DNA of 63,245 nt from Candidatus Companilactobacillus pullicola (GTDB lineage Bacteria > Bacillota > Bacilli > Lactobacillales > Lactobacillaceae), in NCBI GenBank assembly GCA_019116025.1, contig DXCM01000073.1, positions 1-63,245 on the forward strand, given 5' to 3'. Positions 1 through 8,721 of the stretch are shown here, one piece after another; the first letter of the stretch is position 1, and each line of letters starts with the position of its first letter. The notes below the pieces were generated by a model that searched no databases, had not been told where the DNA came from, and saw nothing but the letters and a program-made list of their open reading frames with translations. Both the position numbers and the translations under genes were made by a program.

Positions 1-121
1 CTTCTTTAAAATAATTTGGAATCAACGGAGAAGCAATTAAGCTTCAAAGCGTTGACGCCGTTGCTCTGTCGCAACAACAAGATATATATTACCAATCGTA
101 TAAAGGAGTTGCAACCCTTTT
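1..121. other. Window edge, no gene assigned
   Basis: These 121 bases lie downstream of the S1-domain gene. Only very short open frames are present (about 25 codons on the minus strand, 12 on the plus strand). None can be tied to a family, so I see nothing certain here. A neighbouring gene may end just outside the window. Confidence 0.3.
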
Positions 122-508
122 TTACAAAAAAGTTGAATTTTTTCGCTTTTTTTCTGAAATTAGCTCCATAGCACTGTTAACCCAGCCATCTTTTTGCTTA
201 GCAATCGTCTTATATCCTATCTTGTCACGGTAATCCGTCCAGAAATGCTTATGTAAAATTGGACGTCCTATCTTTTCAGGACTCAGAGCACGTGTCGACA
301 AACTGATCTTTTGATTATATTCATCGATTCCCATTACGATTACTTCTACTTCATCCCCGACTTTGTATCTTTCTTCTATATTAGAAACAAATCCATGCTT
401 TAGTTCTGAGATATGAATCAATCCTTGATGCTTCTCGTCCAATTTAACGAACACACCATAGGACTGAATACCTGAAATTGTTCCCGTAAGTTTATCTCCT
501 ATTCTCAT
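122..508 (-). CDS. S1-domain RNA-binding protein (YugI/CvfD, general stress protein 13 type)
   Basis: A 128-residue protein made of one S1 OB-fold (about residues 1-70) and a short basic tail. The S1 signature is clear: GDKLTGTISGIQSYGVFVKL, then GLIHISEL, then the VGDEVEVIV and KISLS strands. The length matches the small single-S1 proteins YugI, YabR and CvfD of Firmicutes, which bind RNA or ribosomes and affect stress and virulence phenotypes. The start is ATG. It stands alone, diverging from the flavoprotein gene at 587. The exact orthologue (YugI or YabR) cannot be settled because the downstream neighbour is outside the window. Confidence 0.85.
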   Translation of the reverse strand: MRIGDKLTGTISGIQSYGVFVKLDEKHQGLIHISELKHGFVSNIEERYKVGDEVEVIVMGIDEYNQKISLSTRALSPEKIGRPILHKHFWTDYRDKIGYKTIAKQKDGWVNSAMELISEKKRKNSTFL

Positions 509-586
509 TAATTTTCCACCTTTTTAGATTCTAAATATGTAACAATGTATCTATAGATTATATAACAGAAAATGGTGACTAAGATA

Positions 587-1582
587 ATGAATGATAAAAT
601 TTACGACATTTCAATCATAGGCGGCGGTCCCGCAGGTATGTTTGCTTCTTACTTTGCTAGATTGCGTAACTTGGATGTAGCCCTCATAGAGAGTCTACCT
701 AAACTAGGCGGTCAACCTGAAACATTGTACGCACAAAAACACATCTACGACGTAGCTGCTTTACCTAAAATATCAGGTACTGATCTTGTTAAACAATTAT
801 CTGAACAAATTAGTGTATTGGACTGTGATAATTATTTAAATACGACTGTTTCTTCTATAGATAGAAACAATGACGATACTTGGACAATTAAAACTAATAA
901 TGGGGACATTAAAACTAAAGCTATTATTATTGCTATTGGTAATGGTGCCTTCGAGCCTCGAAAATTAACTTTCGACTATGATTCTTCACTTGAAGAGAAT
1001 AACCTTAACTACTTCGTTAATGACATTGAAGACTATATAGGTAAAGATGTTCTAGTTGCGGGTGGTGGCGACTCTGCTGTGGACTGGGCTATAGATCTTA
1101 GCAAGATTGCTAAACATACATCCCTCATTCATAGAAGAAACAAATACCGTGCGATGGAATCAAGTGTCGAAAAATTGAATGCATCTGCCGTTGAACAACT
1201 CAATCCCTATATTATTAAAAGTGTTGACTATAATACCGATGATCACAAAAAAATCGACGTAACCCTTAAGATGGTTAAATCAGATGAAATTAAGACTGTA
1301 ACTGCTGATAAGTTATTAGTTAATTATGGATTCGTCTCCGATTCACGAGTTCTTCGCAATTGGAATATTGATTTACAAGGTCCATTTATCAAAGTATCTC
1401 AAGAAATGGAAACTAACCTACCTAATGTCTTTGCTATTGGCGATATCGTTACTTACCCTGGAAAACTTCAATTGATTGCCACTGCCTTTGCTGAGGGCCC
1501 TATTGCGGTAACTAAAGCCCTTCGTAATTTGTATCCTGACAAGAATTACTTCGAACATAGCACGTCCATTTTTGAAAAATAA
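587..1582 (+). CDS. Ferredoxin/flavodoxin--NADP+ reductase, thioredoxin reductase-like
   Basis: FAD/NAD(P)H oxidoreductase of the TrxB-like ferredoxin-NADP+ reductase family (YumC type), about 331 residues. Visible motifs are the N-terminal FAD dinucleotide loop GGGPAGMFA, the central NADP loop GGGDSAVDWA, and the C-terminal FAD contact NVFAIGDI. The redox-active CxxC of true thioredoxin reductases is absent between the two nucleotide loops, which supports the reductase assignment. An upstream in-frame ATG lies at 572, but ATG 587 (MNDKIYD) has a GGTGA sequence just before it and fits the family N-terminus better. Such enzymes supply reduced flavodoxin or ferredoxin in the cytosol. Confidence 0.88.
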   Translation: MNDKIYDISIIGGGPAGMFASYFARLRNLDVALIESLPKLGGQPETLYAQKHIYDVAALPKISGTDLVKQLSEQISVLDCDNYLNTTVSSIDRNNDDTWTIKTNNGDIKTKAIIIAIGNGAFEPRKLTFDYDSSLEENNLNYFVNDIEDYIGKDVLVAGGGDSAVDWAIDLSKIAKHTSLIHRRNKYRAMESSVEKLNASAVEQLNPYIIKSVDYNTDDHKKIDVTLKMVKSDEIKTVTADKLLVNYGFVSDSRVLRNWNIDLQGPFIKVSQEMETNLPNVFAIGDIVTYPGKLQLIATAFAEGPIAVTKALRNLYPDKNYFEHSTSIFEK

Positions 1583-1663
1583 CTTTAAATTTTAGAAATA
1601 CTAAAGCTAATTTTAAGTTATGCTAGTATAATAAAGACTAATTTGAATTCTGGAGTTGATTGA

Positions 1664-2314
1664 TTGAGTTACGTAATGAGTCTGGTCGATTTCATTTTGC
1701 ATATTGATAGTCACATGGTCAATATCGTAAATAATTTCGGTCTATGGACATATCTAATCATGTTCCTAATTATCTTCATCGAAACTGGTGTAGTTATCTT
1801 ACCTTTCCTACCTGGTGATTCCTTGATTTTCGCAGCGATGGCTTTAGCAGCTAATCCTAAATATGGCTTATCAAGTTGGCTATTATTTATTATTTTCCTT
1901 GCAGCGGCTGTCTTAGGGGATTCGATGAACTATGAAATTGGTGAACATTTTGGCCAGTTTGCGACGGAGAATAAATATCTCAGTAAACTGATAAATAAAG
2001 AACATCTACACGATGCACATATTTTCTTCCAAAAACATGGTGGTAAAACCATTGCTATCGGAAGATTTATCCCATTGATCAGAACTTTCGTTCCATTCGT
2101 TGCTGGTAGTGGGACAATGCATTATAGAACTTTTCTAAAATTTAATTTTATCGGTGCCTTCTTATGGGTTCTGATTTGTTCTATCGCAGGTCATTTATTT
2201 GGTAACATCCCTGCAGTTCAAGAACATTTCTCAATGATTATCCTCGGTATCATCTTGATATCATTGATTCCTGTGTTGATCACAGCACTTAAAAATCGTA
2301 AAAAAAGAGCTTAA
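1664..2314 (+). CDS. DedA family membrane protein (SNARE-associated/VTT domain)
   Basis: A 216-residue integral membrane protein of the DedA superfamily. The typical motif block is present: an ETGVVILPFLPGD segment after the first hydrophobic helix, then the FGRFIPLIRTFVPFVAG-like segment (here GRFIPLIRTFVPFVAGSG), and several later hydrophobic helices. DedA proteins act in membrane lipid homeostasis, and some are undecaprenyl-phosphate translocases. The start is TTG at 1664, eight bases after TGGAG. A possible TATAAT -10 sits at 1627-1632 with no clear -35. The stop codon lies inside a bidirectional terminator shared with the convergent gene. Confidence 0.9.
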   Translation: MSYVMSLVDFILHIDSHMVNIVNNFGLWTYLIMFLIIFIETGVVILPFLPGDSLIFAAMALAANPKYGLSSWLLFIIFLAAAVLGDSMNYEIGEHFGQFATENKYLSKLINKEHLHDAHIFFQKHGGKTIAIGRFIPLIRTFVPFVAGSGTMHYRTFLKFNFIGAFLWVLICSIAGHLFGNIPAVQEHFSMIILGIILISLIPVLITALKNRKKRA

Positions 2315-2341
2315 GACAAATTGTCTTAAGCTCTTTTTCTT
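2297..2341. terminator. Bidirectional rho-independent terminator
   Basis: An almost perfect inverted repeat (AAAGAGCTTAAGACAA paired with TTGTCTTAAGCTCTTT) flanked by A and T runs. It ends the DedA gene on the plus strand and the convergent membrane-protein gene on the minus strand. The stop codons of both genes lie in or beside the stem. Confidence 0.9.
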
Positions 2342-2925
2342 GCTTCCCAAAAATTGAATCCTTCAAATAGAACAAAGAATAGAACAAAACATTGCGTAAA
2401 GAATTCCTCTGGCAAGACATTAATGATTGGATCACGTCCCGGATCGAATAACCAATCGCTATTACGGAACAAGACTTCATGAAAGATCACAAAGAATCCA
2501 TCAAAGTCGACCAACATCATCAACGCCAAAATAATCCCTAAAATAGAAATCCACAAGAACACCTTATTAAAATGAGCTCTCACTTTACCAAATTTAGCTA
2601 CAAGCAGGCCAGAAACTATCCAAACGCCAAAGTTCAGCATGAATAACTTCTTACAGTCCTCAAAATGCAGTCTGCCTTCAGGTGAGGAAATAAAGTTGCT
2701 CAAATGAAAATGCCAATTGAAAGGATTAATTAAATAATCCATCATTTGTGCATAATTTTTATAAACTGTCCCATAGTCCATATTCACTAGTGAATCCAAA
2801 TTGTAAAGTCTAATATTGATGGCAAATAAGAAATAACTGGAAAAAATCGTTACAGTTATTGCTGTTGTCAAAATGAATAGCGCTAAAACAGCTGTATACA
2901 AGCCGTCTTTTTGCGTATTAGACAT
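2326..2925 (-). CDS. TIGR01906-type integral membrane protein
   Basis: A 199-residue membrane protein with an N-terminal hydrophobic helix (about residues 12-34), a long extracytoplasmic-looking loop with the segment LYNLDSLVNMDYGTVYKNYA, and three further hydrophobic segments near residues 93-110, 120-137 and 175-192. The layout and the Y/N-rich loop match the uncharacterised lactobacillar TIGR01906 family. Its start overlaps the end of the NagD-like gene by 8 bases, so the two are probably translated together. The function is unknown, and I recognise the family from its architecture and position beside the NagD-like gene. Confidence 0.75.
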   Translation of the reverse strand: MSNTQKDGLYTAVLALFILTTAITVTIFSSYFLFAINIRLYNLDSLVNMDYGTVYKNYAQMMDYLINPFNWHFHLSNFISSPEGRLHFEDCKKLFMLNFGVWIVSGLLVAKFGKVRAHFNKVFLWISILGIILALMMLVDFDGFFVIFHEVLFRNSDWLFDPGRDPIINVLPEEFFTQCFVLFFVLFEGFNFWEARKRA

Positions 2926-3694
2926 CCCACTGATCCAAACTTTCTACTTCATGAGTAGGCTTGATTTCTTGTGCGGCAATATCTTCATGTGTACTTACAC
3001 CCGTATAAACTAACAATGTGTCAACACCAGCGTTAATACCACATTTGATATCTGTATTGTAATTGTCCCCTACCATGATAGCTGTTTTCGGATCAAAGTT
3101 TTTAGCCTTAGCGGCAAAGTCCATAATGTCTCGTTCTGGTTTACCAATATACTTAGCTCTTTGTTGAGTAGACGTTTCGACCAACGAAATAACAGAACCT
3201 GCACCAGGTACTAATCCACGTTCATTAGGCAAGTTAGTATCAGCATTCGTTCCAATAAAAAGAGCTCCACGTTTGATAGCTAGGGTAGCCAATTCAAATT
3301 TATGATACGTAACGTCATAATCCAATCCGACAATTACAACGTCAGGATCAGTTTCGTTTAACTTGATACCTGTTTCAAAGACTGCACTCTTAAGTCCATA
3401 TTCTCCAACAACATAAGCCGAATGATTCTTTGTATCATCATCAAACATATTTTTAACATAAGCTGCCGTAGCAAGTGATGGCGTTATTACTTGCTCTGCC
3501 GTTGCAGTTATTTGGTGATTATTAGTCAAATTATCTGCTACTTGTTGCGGTGTCTTAGTTGTGTTGTTCGTTAGGAAATAATAATCAATTCCCTTGGCGT
3601 TTAAATTATCAATAAATACTTTAGCTTCAGGAATCTTATCTTTCCCTCGATACATTGTTCCATCTAAATCAATTAAATATGTTTGATACTTCAT
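2918..3694 (-). CDS. HAD phosphatase of the NagD-like TIGR01457 family
   Basis: A 258-residue HAD-superfamily hydrolase (class IIA). Motif I is LIDLDGTMYRG, with the nucleophile and acid Asp pair near residues 9 and 11. Motif II is FLTNNTTKT. The C2-type cap domain lies in the middle. Motif III/IV ends in MVGDNYNTDIKCGINAGVDT. Members dephosphorylate small phosphoesters such as nucleotides, p-nitrophenyl phosphate or sugar phosphates; the true substrate is not known. It overlaps yutD upstream by 4 bases and the TIGR01906 gene downstream by 8 bases. Confidence 0.9.
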   Translation of the reverse strand: MKYQTYLIDLDGTMYRGKDKIPEAKVFIDNLNAKGIDYYFLTNNTTKTPQQVADNLTNNHQITATAEQVITPSLATAAYVKNMFDDDTKNHSAYVVGEYGLKSAVFETGIKLNETDPDVVIVGLDYDVTYHKFELATLAIKRGALFIGTNADTNLPNERGLVPGAGSVISLVETSTQQRAKYIGKPERDIMDFAAKAKNFDPKTAIMVGDNYNTDIKCGINAGVDTLLVYTGVSTHEDIAAQEIKPTHEVESLDQWDV

Positions 3695-4242
3695 TTATTC
3701 GTTTCACCTATTTTTCTAATTTTAAAAGTCTTTTTAGCCGTTGTCTTCTTTACACGACGTTTAGCAACTTTATTCTTTCTCTTCTGACTATTAACATTAC
3801 TCTTAACATTATTCTTCGTATTATTAGAATGTTTCGTTCTAGTATTACTATTACGAGTATGAAATTTATGATTAGACTTATTCCGATGACTACTTTTCAA
3901 CGGTGCTTTCTTGACCTTCTCCAGGACAAAATAAGCACAACCAAAATTACAGTACTCTATCAAGTAATCTTCTAAATGTGAGATTCTCGTATCCAGTGTA
4001 CTTTCTTTTCGTCCATCTTCATAAAAACCTTTAAATCTTAATTGATCATAACCCCAGTCGCCAACAATATAATCGTACTTATCTAAGACGTTATTGTATC
4101 TTTCCTCAATACGTTCTTCGCTAAAACCGTTATCGTGGTTCTCAACGATTCTATACTGGGTCTTATTAATCGTAATTAGGTTATCAGCCAGAACAATAAC
4201 ATCAGCTAACTTCGTTGTGGTATTATTCTCAACTTCCTGCAA
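3691..4242 (-). CDS. yutD: YutD family protein (DUF1027) with basic tail
   Basis: The first 105 residues match the YutD family. Its hallmark ends in DKYDYIVGDWGYDQLRFKGFY followed by an ISHLEDYLIEYCNFGCAYFVLEK segment. Residues about 112-183 form a disordered tail rich in Lys, Arg, Asn, Ser and Thr with K/R clusters, longer than in Bacillus YutD and possibly nucleic-acid binding (inference). The function is unknown. It sits in a gene string with yunD, yutD and the NagD-like gene, a grouping common in Firmicutes. Confidence 0.85.
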   Translation of the reverse strand: MQEVENNTTTKLADVIVLADNLITINKTQYRIVENHDNGFSEERIEERYNNVLDKYDYIVGDWGYDQLRFKGFYEDGRKESTLDTRISHLEDYLIEYCNFGCAYFVLEKVKKAPLKSSHRNKSNHKFHTRNSNTRTKHSNNTKNNVKSNVNSQKRKNKVAKRRVKKTTAKKTFKIRKIGETNK

Positions 4243-4251
4243 ACAATCACC

Positions 4252-5619
4252 TCAAATCGGATATTTTTTCTCTAAATATTCACCAAAAACATTTCTCAAG
4301 AACTTAGGATACATGATTTCGTTCTCTCCCGCTATCTCTATAGAAGGAAAATAAGGAACGAACAGGTAATGATCCAATAAAGCTAAAGTATACTCTTGAT
4401 TTCTATTTAATTCTTGGCCATTTATATAGACATTACGTTTGTTATCAATCGTAATTCCTCGATAAATAAGTTCGCCAAATATCTTACCACGAAATCCCAT
4501 TCCTTTTTGTTGATGAGTCCGTAAATATAAACGGTTCTTTTCCATTTCCATTACCAAACGCCAAACATTATCGCCGGTCATGGTCGTTCTCATCACATGA
4601 ATCGCATGTGGCAAAATATCATGCAGGTTCTTTTCAGAAATAATTCCCTTAGGTAAATCTTTCAAAAATAAGCCGGAACTCAAAACTGCAACATCAGCCT
4701 TAGCATACTCTTGCACAGCTGTTAAAGCCTCTTGCATGATTGAATGATCAGCATGATAGTCATTACTCAAAGTTTCAGGCAACTTAGCGACTTTTTGCTG
4801 ATCCAAAAGTTGTTCACCTTTAGTATGTTGTTCTTTGATCCAGGCATCATCAGTATCCAGTACTTTCATAGATGATGTCGGTGTCGTAAAGGCATCCTTA
4901 CTAACTATCTTTTTATTCTGATTTAATTCTAAATTAATTGTTCCCACATTTTGACCGTATTTACCGGCCGCAGCCAATAAAACTCCATTATCCATTTCCC
5001 CTTTTGGAAACAGGTGATGCGTATGAGAACCAATAATAACGTCAATTTCAGGATGTTGGTTAGCAATCATTCGATCCATTGAGACACCTAAGTGAGACAA
5101 GAGAATGATCACGTCACAATCCTTAACATCTTCCAAAACTTTAGGAAGGATATCTTGAATCAAACGAATGTCCCAATTCAACAAGGGATATGTCAAAATG
5201 AATGGTGCCGTCAAACCGATGACACCAATTTTTGTCTGTGCTTTAGTCGTAAAAATCTTTGATGGGATAGCAAAATCAGCTAACTTTTTAGTTTTTTCTT
5301 CATATAAGTTACCTAAGATAACTGGGAAATTAGCATGATCGTAAAGATGCTCCAATTGCTCATGACTATTACCTAAGCCCTCATTATTACCAATTGTTGC
5401 TGCATCATAATTAAGTTGGTCCATCAATTCAATATTGGCTTGACCGTTAGTGGCTTCACTCAAAGGCGCAGCTCGATCCATCGCATCTCCAATATCAAAC
5501 AAATAGAAATCATCAGCAATACTTGTTTGACGAGCATTTTTAATGAAACGACTTATGCGTGGAAAATTCTCAAAATGAGAATGAAAATCATTAGTATGAA
5601 CTATTTGAATTTTTTCCAT
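4252..5619 (-). CDS. yunD: Bifunctional metallophosphatase/5'-nucleotidase (YunD type)
   Basis: A 455-residue two-domain protein. The N-terminal calcineurin-like metallophosphoesterase domain has HTNDFHSHFEN, DIGDAMD, GNNEGL (in place of the usual GNHE/GNHD), LLSHLG and GSHTHH. The C-terminal 5'-nucleotidase domain covers about residues 270-455 and contains the substrate-loop segment GMGFRGKIFGE. No signal peptide is present, so it is cytosolic like YunD. It lies 9 bases before yutD and 6 bases after the next phosphoesterase gene in the transcript. The Asn-for-His-like change in GNNEGL is seen in many YunD-type sequences, so I do not infer loss of activity. Confidence 0.88.
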   Translation of the reverse strand: MEKIQIVHTNDFHSHFENFPRISRFIKNARQTSIADDFYLFDIGDAMDRAAPLSEATNGQANIELMDQLNYDAATIGNNEGLGNSHEQLEHLYDHANFPVILGNLYEEKTKKLADFAIPSKIFTTKAQTKIGVIGLTAPFILTYPLLNWDIRLIQDILPKVLEDVKDCDVIILLSHLGVSMDRMIANQHPEIDVIIGSHTHHLFPKGEMDNGVLLAAAGKYGQNVGTINLELNQNKKIVSKDAFTTPTSSMKVLDTDDAWIKEQHTKGEQLLDQQKVAKLPETLSNDYHADHSIMQEALTAVQEYAKADVAVLSSGLFLKDLPKGIISEKNLHDILPHAIHVMRTTMTGDNVWRLVMEMEKNRLYLRTHQQKGMGFRGKIFGELIYRGITIDNKRNVYINGQELNRNQEYTLALLDHYLFVPYFPSIEIAGENEIMYPKFLRNVFGEYLEKKYPI

Positions 5620-5625
5620 AGTGCC

Positions 5626-6237
5626 CTACTTTCCTTGCATATTTTCTAACTCTTTTTTCTTTTTATCGTACATTTCCAAAATTTCTTCACCACGCAAAGG
5701 TGAACCCCATGGTAAATCTTCCGATAATAAATCACGTTCTGGAGCGTCAACTCCGACGTTGATATTTTCCGGAATTGGTACAGAATAATGATGAATGTGC
5801 CCATGCAAATTAATTATCTTATCGACTTTACCCAATAACATAGGATAGTGTGTACAATAAAATTGATGATGATCAAATTTTAAAAGCGAGCCGACATCTT
5901 CAAACTCAAATCTCGGTTTGCCATCAGCCATAATTTCATTGTGCTTCTCAATAAATTTGAAAAGTGAACGATAGTCATGGTTTCCCTTGATCAAAGTCAT
6001 ATGTCCGTTTAATTGACGCAAAATATCATAGGTTTCTTGGTCAGTTGGATAATCCTGTGGTCGCATAGAAATATCGCCAAGATGGTAGACACGGTCATTT
6101 TCATCAACACGTGCATTCCAAGCATCGATCATTGCCTGATTCATTTCATCAACATTCTCAAAGTGTCTTGGTGCAAAATCATTCGGCTCCAATAATTGAT
6201 AATGAAAAAAGTGTGTATCAGATATAAAGTAATCCAT
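5626..6237 (-). CDS. Calcineurin-like metallophosphoesterase
   Basis: A 203-residue single-domain phosphoesterase. Metal-binding motifs in order: ISDTHFFH, YHLGDIS, IKGNHDY, CTHYPM and LHGHIHHY. The C-terminus carries a NINVGVDAPERD segment found in a subgroup of phage and bacterial phosphoesterases annotated only as hydrolases. The substrate is unknown. Its ATG overlaps the stop of the upstream small gene (TAATG), which indicates translational coupling. Confidence 0.85.
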   Translation of the reverse strand: MDYFISDTHFFHYQLLEPNDFAPRHFENVDEMNQAMIDAWNARVDENDRVYHLGDISMRPQDYPTDQETYDILRQLNGHMTLIKGNHDYRSLFKFIEKHNEIMADGKPRFEFEDVGSLLKFDHHQFYCTHYPMLLGKVDKIINLHGHIHHYSVPIPENINVGVDAPERDLLSEDLPWGSPLRGEEILEMYDKKKKELENMQGK

Positions 6238-6572
6238 TATTCTTCCTTATCATCCTTTGAAATTATTTTATTTGCTTTTAGAATCTCATTGAAAGCATCT
6301 CTAATCTTGCCTTCAGGTTTCTTATATTCAACCCATTCTGTTAAATTCATCGGTGGAACTGTATAATTTTCGTTAACATAGTCTTCATAGACTTGGACAG
6401 CTGATGAGTGTGGGATATTAAGTTTTAAGATCCTAACTTCTTTGATCATTCCCAATTCAGCTGCTTTCTCAGCTCGACCGTTCATAACGATATTGGCTAA
6501 TTCATAATATTTAGTTCCATCATTACGAGTTATTTGTTCAATAATATCGAGCGTTTGTTTTTCATTATCCAT
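6237..6572 (-). CDS. Small hypothetical protein, 111 aa
   Basis: I do not recognise this acidic/basic mixed protein. It has no membrane segment or signal peptide. It reads as a compact alpha/beta protein with a central segment LNIPHSSAVQVYEDYVNENY and a charged end KIISKDDKEE. A good SD-like GAGGTAG lies upstream of the ATG. It is the first gene of the transcript that includes the metallophosphoesterase (1-base overlap). The codon use looks normal, so it is probably real. Confidence 0.7.
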   Translation of the reverse strand: MDNEKQTLDIIEQITRNDGTKYYELANIVMNGRAEKAAELGMIKEVRILKLNIPHSSAVQVYEDYVNENYTVPPMNLTEWVEYKKPEGKIRDAFNEILKANKIISKDDKEE

Positions 6573-6653
6573 TTCTATTACTACCTCACATTTCGGTTCT
6601 TACTTGGTTAGATTGGTTATAGATGATATCAACTGATATGGCGTAAGCATGCC

Positions 6654-6826
6654 GTTGGTAGTAGAAAATCTGTGGGCCACTGGAACGTGGTGGACACGGC
6701 TTGAAGCTAATAATTTTCCCCTTTGTGAAAAATTATGGATCTCCAAGTCCGGTCTTCTACTAACCTTGCTAGCGCAAGCTAAGTAGAATTTCACCACTTA
6801 GGGCCCACAGATTTTCTACTACCAAC
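6654..6826 (-). repeat. Structured repeat element, B class, copy 1
   Basis: A 173-bp element with perfect 25-bp inverted ends (6654-6678 with 6802-6826). Read on the minus strand it gives closing stem, GTGGTG/CACCAC helix, hairpin 1, AAGACCGG, hairpin 2, then CACCACGTTCCA and the return stem. It is the left half of a composite facing outward from the A-class element at 6980-7152. Its ends are GTTGGTAG rather than the GTCGGTAG of the other B copies. Both arms carry the change, so pairing is preserved. Confidence 0.9.
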
Positions 6827-6979
6827 TATATTTCTGGTTCTACTACTATTATATTAGTAGTATTGCAACATTTGGTTTCTATATAGTCTTAAATACCTTC
6901 TAAATTCTTACATAGTAAACGATAATTACTGCTTTACTATTCTATACTTTAAAACATACAAAATCAGAACAACAAATTA

Positions 6980-7152
6980 GTCCGGAGCAAGACTTGGGAA
7001 TGCGTTCAGCTATGAAATCATTGTTATCGGCTTTGCCGATTACAATGAGGCCGACTTTGGAAATCCATTATTTTGCACGAAGTGTAAAATAATTAGTTTC
7101 AAATCGTGCCCATAGCGTTCCAACAGCATTCCCAAGTTTTGCGGAGGACGGC
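6980..7152 (+). repeat. Structured repeat element, A class, copy 1
   Basis: A 173-bp element. The ends GTCCGGAGCAAGACTTGGGA and (reverse complement of the right end) GTCCTCCGCAAAACTTGGGA pair except for a GGA/TCC block and one G-T wobble. It contains the hairpins TTGTTATCGGC-TTT-GCCGATTACAA and ATTTTGCAC-GAA-GTGTAAAAT, then CCCATAGCGTTCCA. The module reads on the plus strand, outward from the spacer, so it is inverted relative to the B element at 6654. Confidence 0.9.
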
Positions 7153-7224
7153 AATTTAATACCACAACCGAATTTCACCACTTACTACTTAGTATATAAT
7201 ATCTAAAAAGTTAGGGAGTTAATT

Positions 7225-8655
7225 ATGATTTCAAAAAGTTTCAACCTCTTCAAAATATCATTGGCACTATTACTTTTCCTCTTTGCCAGTGGATTCACTG
7301 TTATCGGTCATCGTGGCGATCCAATTAACGCCCCTGAAGAAACCTTTGAAAGTTTCAATAAGGCTTTTTCTGAAGGTGCCGATTATGTTGAATTAGACAT
7401 CCATGTTTCCAAAGATAATGTTCTTGTCGTTTCACATGATCGTGATCTTGAACGTGTTACTGGTACCTCTAGTATTGTATCGCAACACAATTTTTCAGAA
7501 CTATCTTCTTTAAAACAAAAGAATGGCGAATCAATTCATAGTTTAAATCAAGTCTTTGAGCATTATAAAAACAATCCTAAAGCTAAGTTCTTAATTGAAA
7601 CTAAGAAGACTAAAAAAGGCAATCCTCAAAACATGGAAGCCTTGCTTAAACAAGTTATTGATCAATATGGTATGCAAGATCGTGTTATGTTTCATTCATT
7701 CTCAACTAAGAGTTTGGAAAATGAAGCTGAACTGATGCCTGACATCCCTCGAATTTTCATTGCTGGAACAATTAAACGGGTCAATTTCGATATTTTACAA
7801 TACGTTACTGGTGTTAACCTATCATCAAATATCGTTACTCCAGAAATAATTAATACCATGCACTACATGGGAAAGAGTGTTTACGTCTGGGATGAAATGA
7901 ACGAAAGTCCTAAAAAATGGAATACTCTGATAAACATGCCAATTGATGGTGTCGTCACTAATTATCCAGGTACTGGTAATGAATATCGGGAACTTAAAGA
8001 CAAATCTAAGAGTCAAGTTATCAATCAAAATGTCTACTATATGAGTTCTAAAGAAAAGCCTATTTATGAAAATCCATATCGGTTGATCAAAACTAAAAAG
8101 AAAGTTGAACCTCTTGGTGGCTATCACATTACCAACATCATCAAAACTAAAGGTAAAAAATACGTCCAAATAGGTGAAAACGAATTTGCTAATGCAACTG
8201 GCTTTAATTCCGAATATGTTCTAAAAGACTTGCGTCAATATTTCGGAGCCAAAGCCATTTATCGTCGTCAACAGCCTAACAACTTTCTTTACAGTGAACC
8301 AGATACAAAGAGCCCTGTTTCAAATCGTCTTGAAGCTAACAAGCCTGAAAAGATTATTACCATCCAACGTCTCGGATCACAAACTTGGTTAAAACTAAAA
8401 CATGGTTGGATCAATGCTAAAAATGTTTTGATTCAATTGAATCCTGATAACTACTTGGGAAATGACAGTGAGGATAGCTATTATGACCTTCCTCAAGGAC
8501 AACGATTAAAAAATATCGATTTGTTAGAAAATATTTCTCTAGCTCAGCCAACAACGGATCAAACAGTTAAAAACGCTGATTTACTAAGTGATTTCAACAA
8601 TTTATTTGTTGATTTCTCGCTCAACAATGACAACGATTCCATAAAGAAAATTTAG
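7225..8655 (+). CDS. Secreted glycerophosphodiester phosphodiesterase with C-terminal SH3/GW-like modules
   Basis: A 476-residue protein. Residues 1-24 form a signal peptide or anchor. The GDPD TIM-barrel follows at once: VIGHRGDPINAPEET (catalytic His, Arg), YVELDIHVSKDNVLVVSHD (Glu, Asp, His), then IETKK, and the final DGVVTNYPG. Members hydrolyse glycerophosphodiesters to glycerol-3-phosphate; extracellular ones can act on lipoteichoic acid or glycerophospholipids. From about residue 268 two similar modules occur (each with a VYYMSSKEKPIYENPYR- or AIYRRQQPNNFLYSEP-like start and a WLKLKHGWIN end), resembling GW/SH3 or SLAP wall-binding modules. The SD GGGAG precedes the ATG. Confidence 0.85.
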   Translation: MISKSFNLFKISLALLLFLFASGFTVIGHRGDPINAPEETFESFNKAFSEGADYVELDIHVSKDNVLVVSHDRDLERVTGTSSIVSQHNFSELSSLKQKNGESIHSLNQVFEHYKNNPKAKFLIETKKTKKGNPQNMEALLKQVIDQYGMQDRVMFHSFSTKSLENEAELMPDIPRIFIAGTIKRVNFDILQYVTGVNLSSNIVTPEIINTMHYMGKSVYVWDEMNESPKKWNTLINMPIDGVVTNYPGTGNEYRELKDKSKSQVINQNVYYMSSKEKPIYENPYRLIKTKKKVEPLGGYHITNIIKTKGKKYVQIGENEFANATGFNSEYVLKDLRQYFGAKAIYRRQQPNNFLYSEPDTKSPVSNRLEANKPEKIITIQRLGSQTWLKLKHGWINAKNVLIQLNPDNYLGNDSEDSYYDLPQGQRLKNIDLLENISLAQPTTDQTVKNADLLSDFNNLFVDFSLNNDNDSIKKI

Positions 8656-8721
8656 GTAAATTAGCCATTAATCAAAACCTTTGGTAAAATATATAAAACT
8701 TCATGTGGAGGTCAAAGATAT

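Larger units (their letters stand above)
6573..7224. other. Divergent 650-bp intergenic region carrying a composite repeat
   Basis: The gap between the small hypothetical gene (minus) and the GDPD gene (plus) is almost wholly filled by a B-class element (6654-6826), a 153-bp AT-rich spacer and an A-class element (6980-7152). The small open frames across it translate the palindromic element and are not genes. Confidence 0.8.

Noticed and set aside
1..121. Possible C-terminus of a gene ending in QRRQRFEA on the minus strand
   Set aside because: The frame is only about 25 codons, lacks a clear start and cannot be linked to a family.
4252..5619. Loss of activity of YunD because of GNNEGL in place of GNHE
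   Set aside because: This variation occurs in the YunD-type group as far as I recall, and the other metal motifs are intact, so I do not report it as damage.
6600..6797. Open frame of 65 codons on the minus strand across the B-class element
   Set aside because: It translates the palindromic element. A similar peptide appears at 61373-61564 only because the repeats are alike in sequence. There is no SD, and the frame does not cover the same part in all copies.
6654..7152. Composite repeat read as a CRISPR array or an insertion sequence
   Set aside because: There are no short regularly spaced direct repeats and no transposase frame. The structure is two inverted modules around a spacer.
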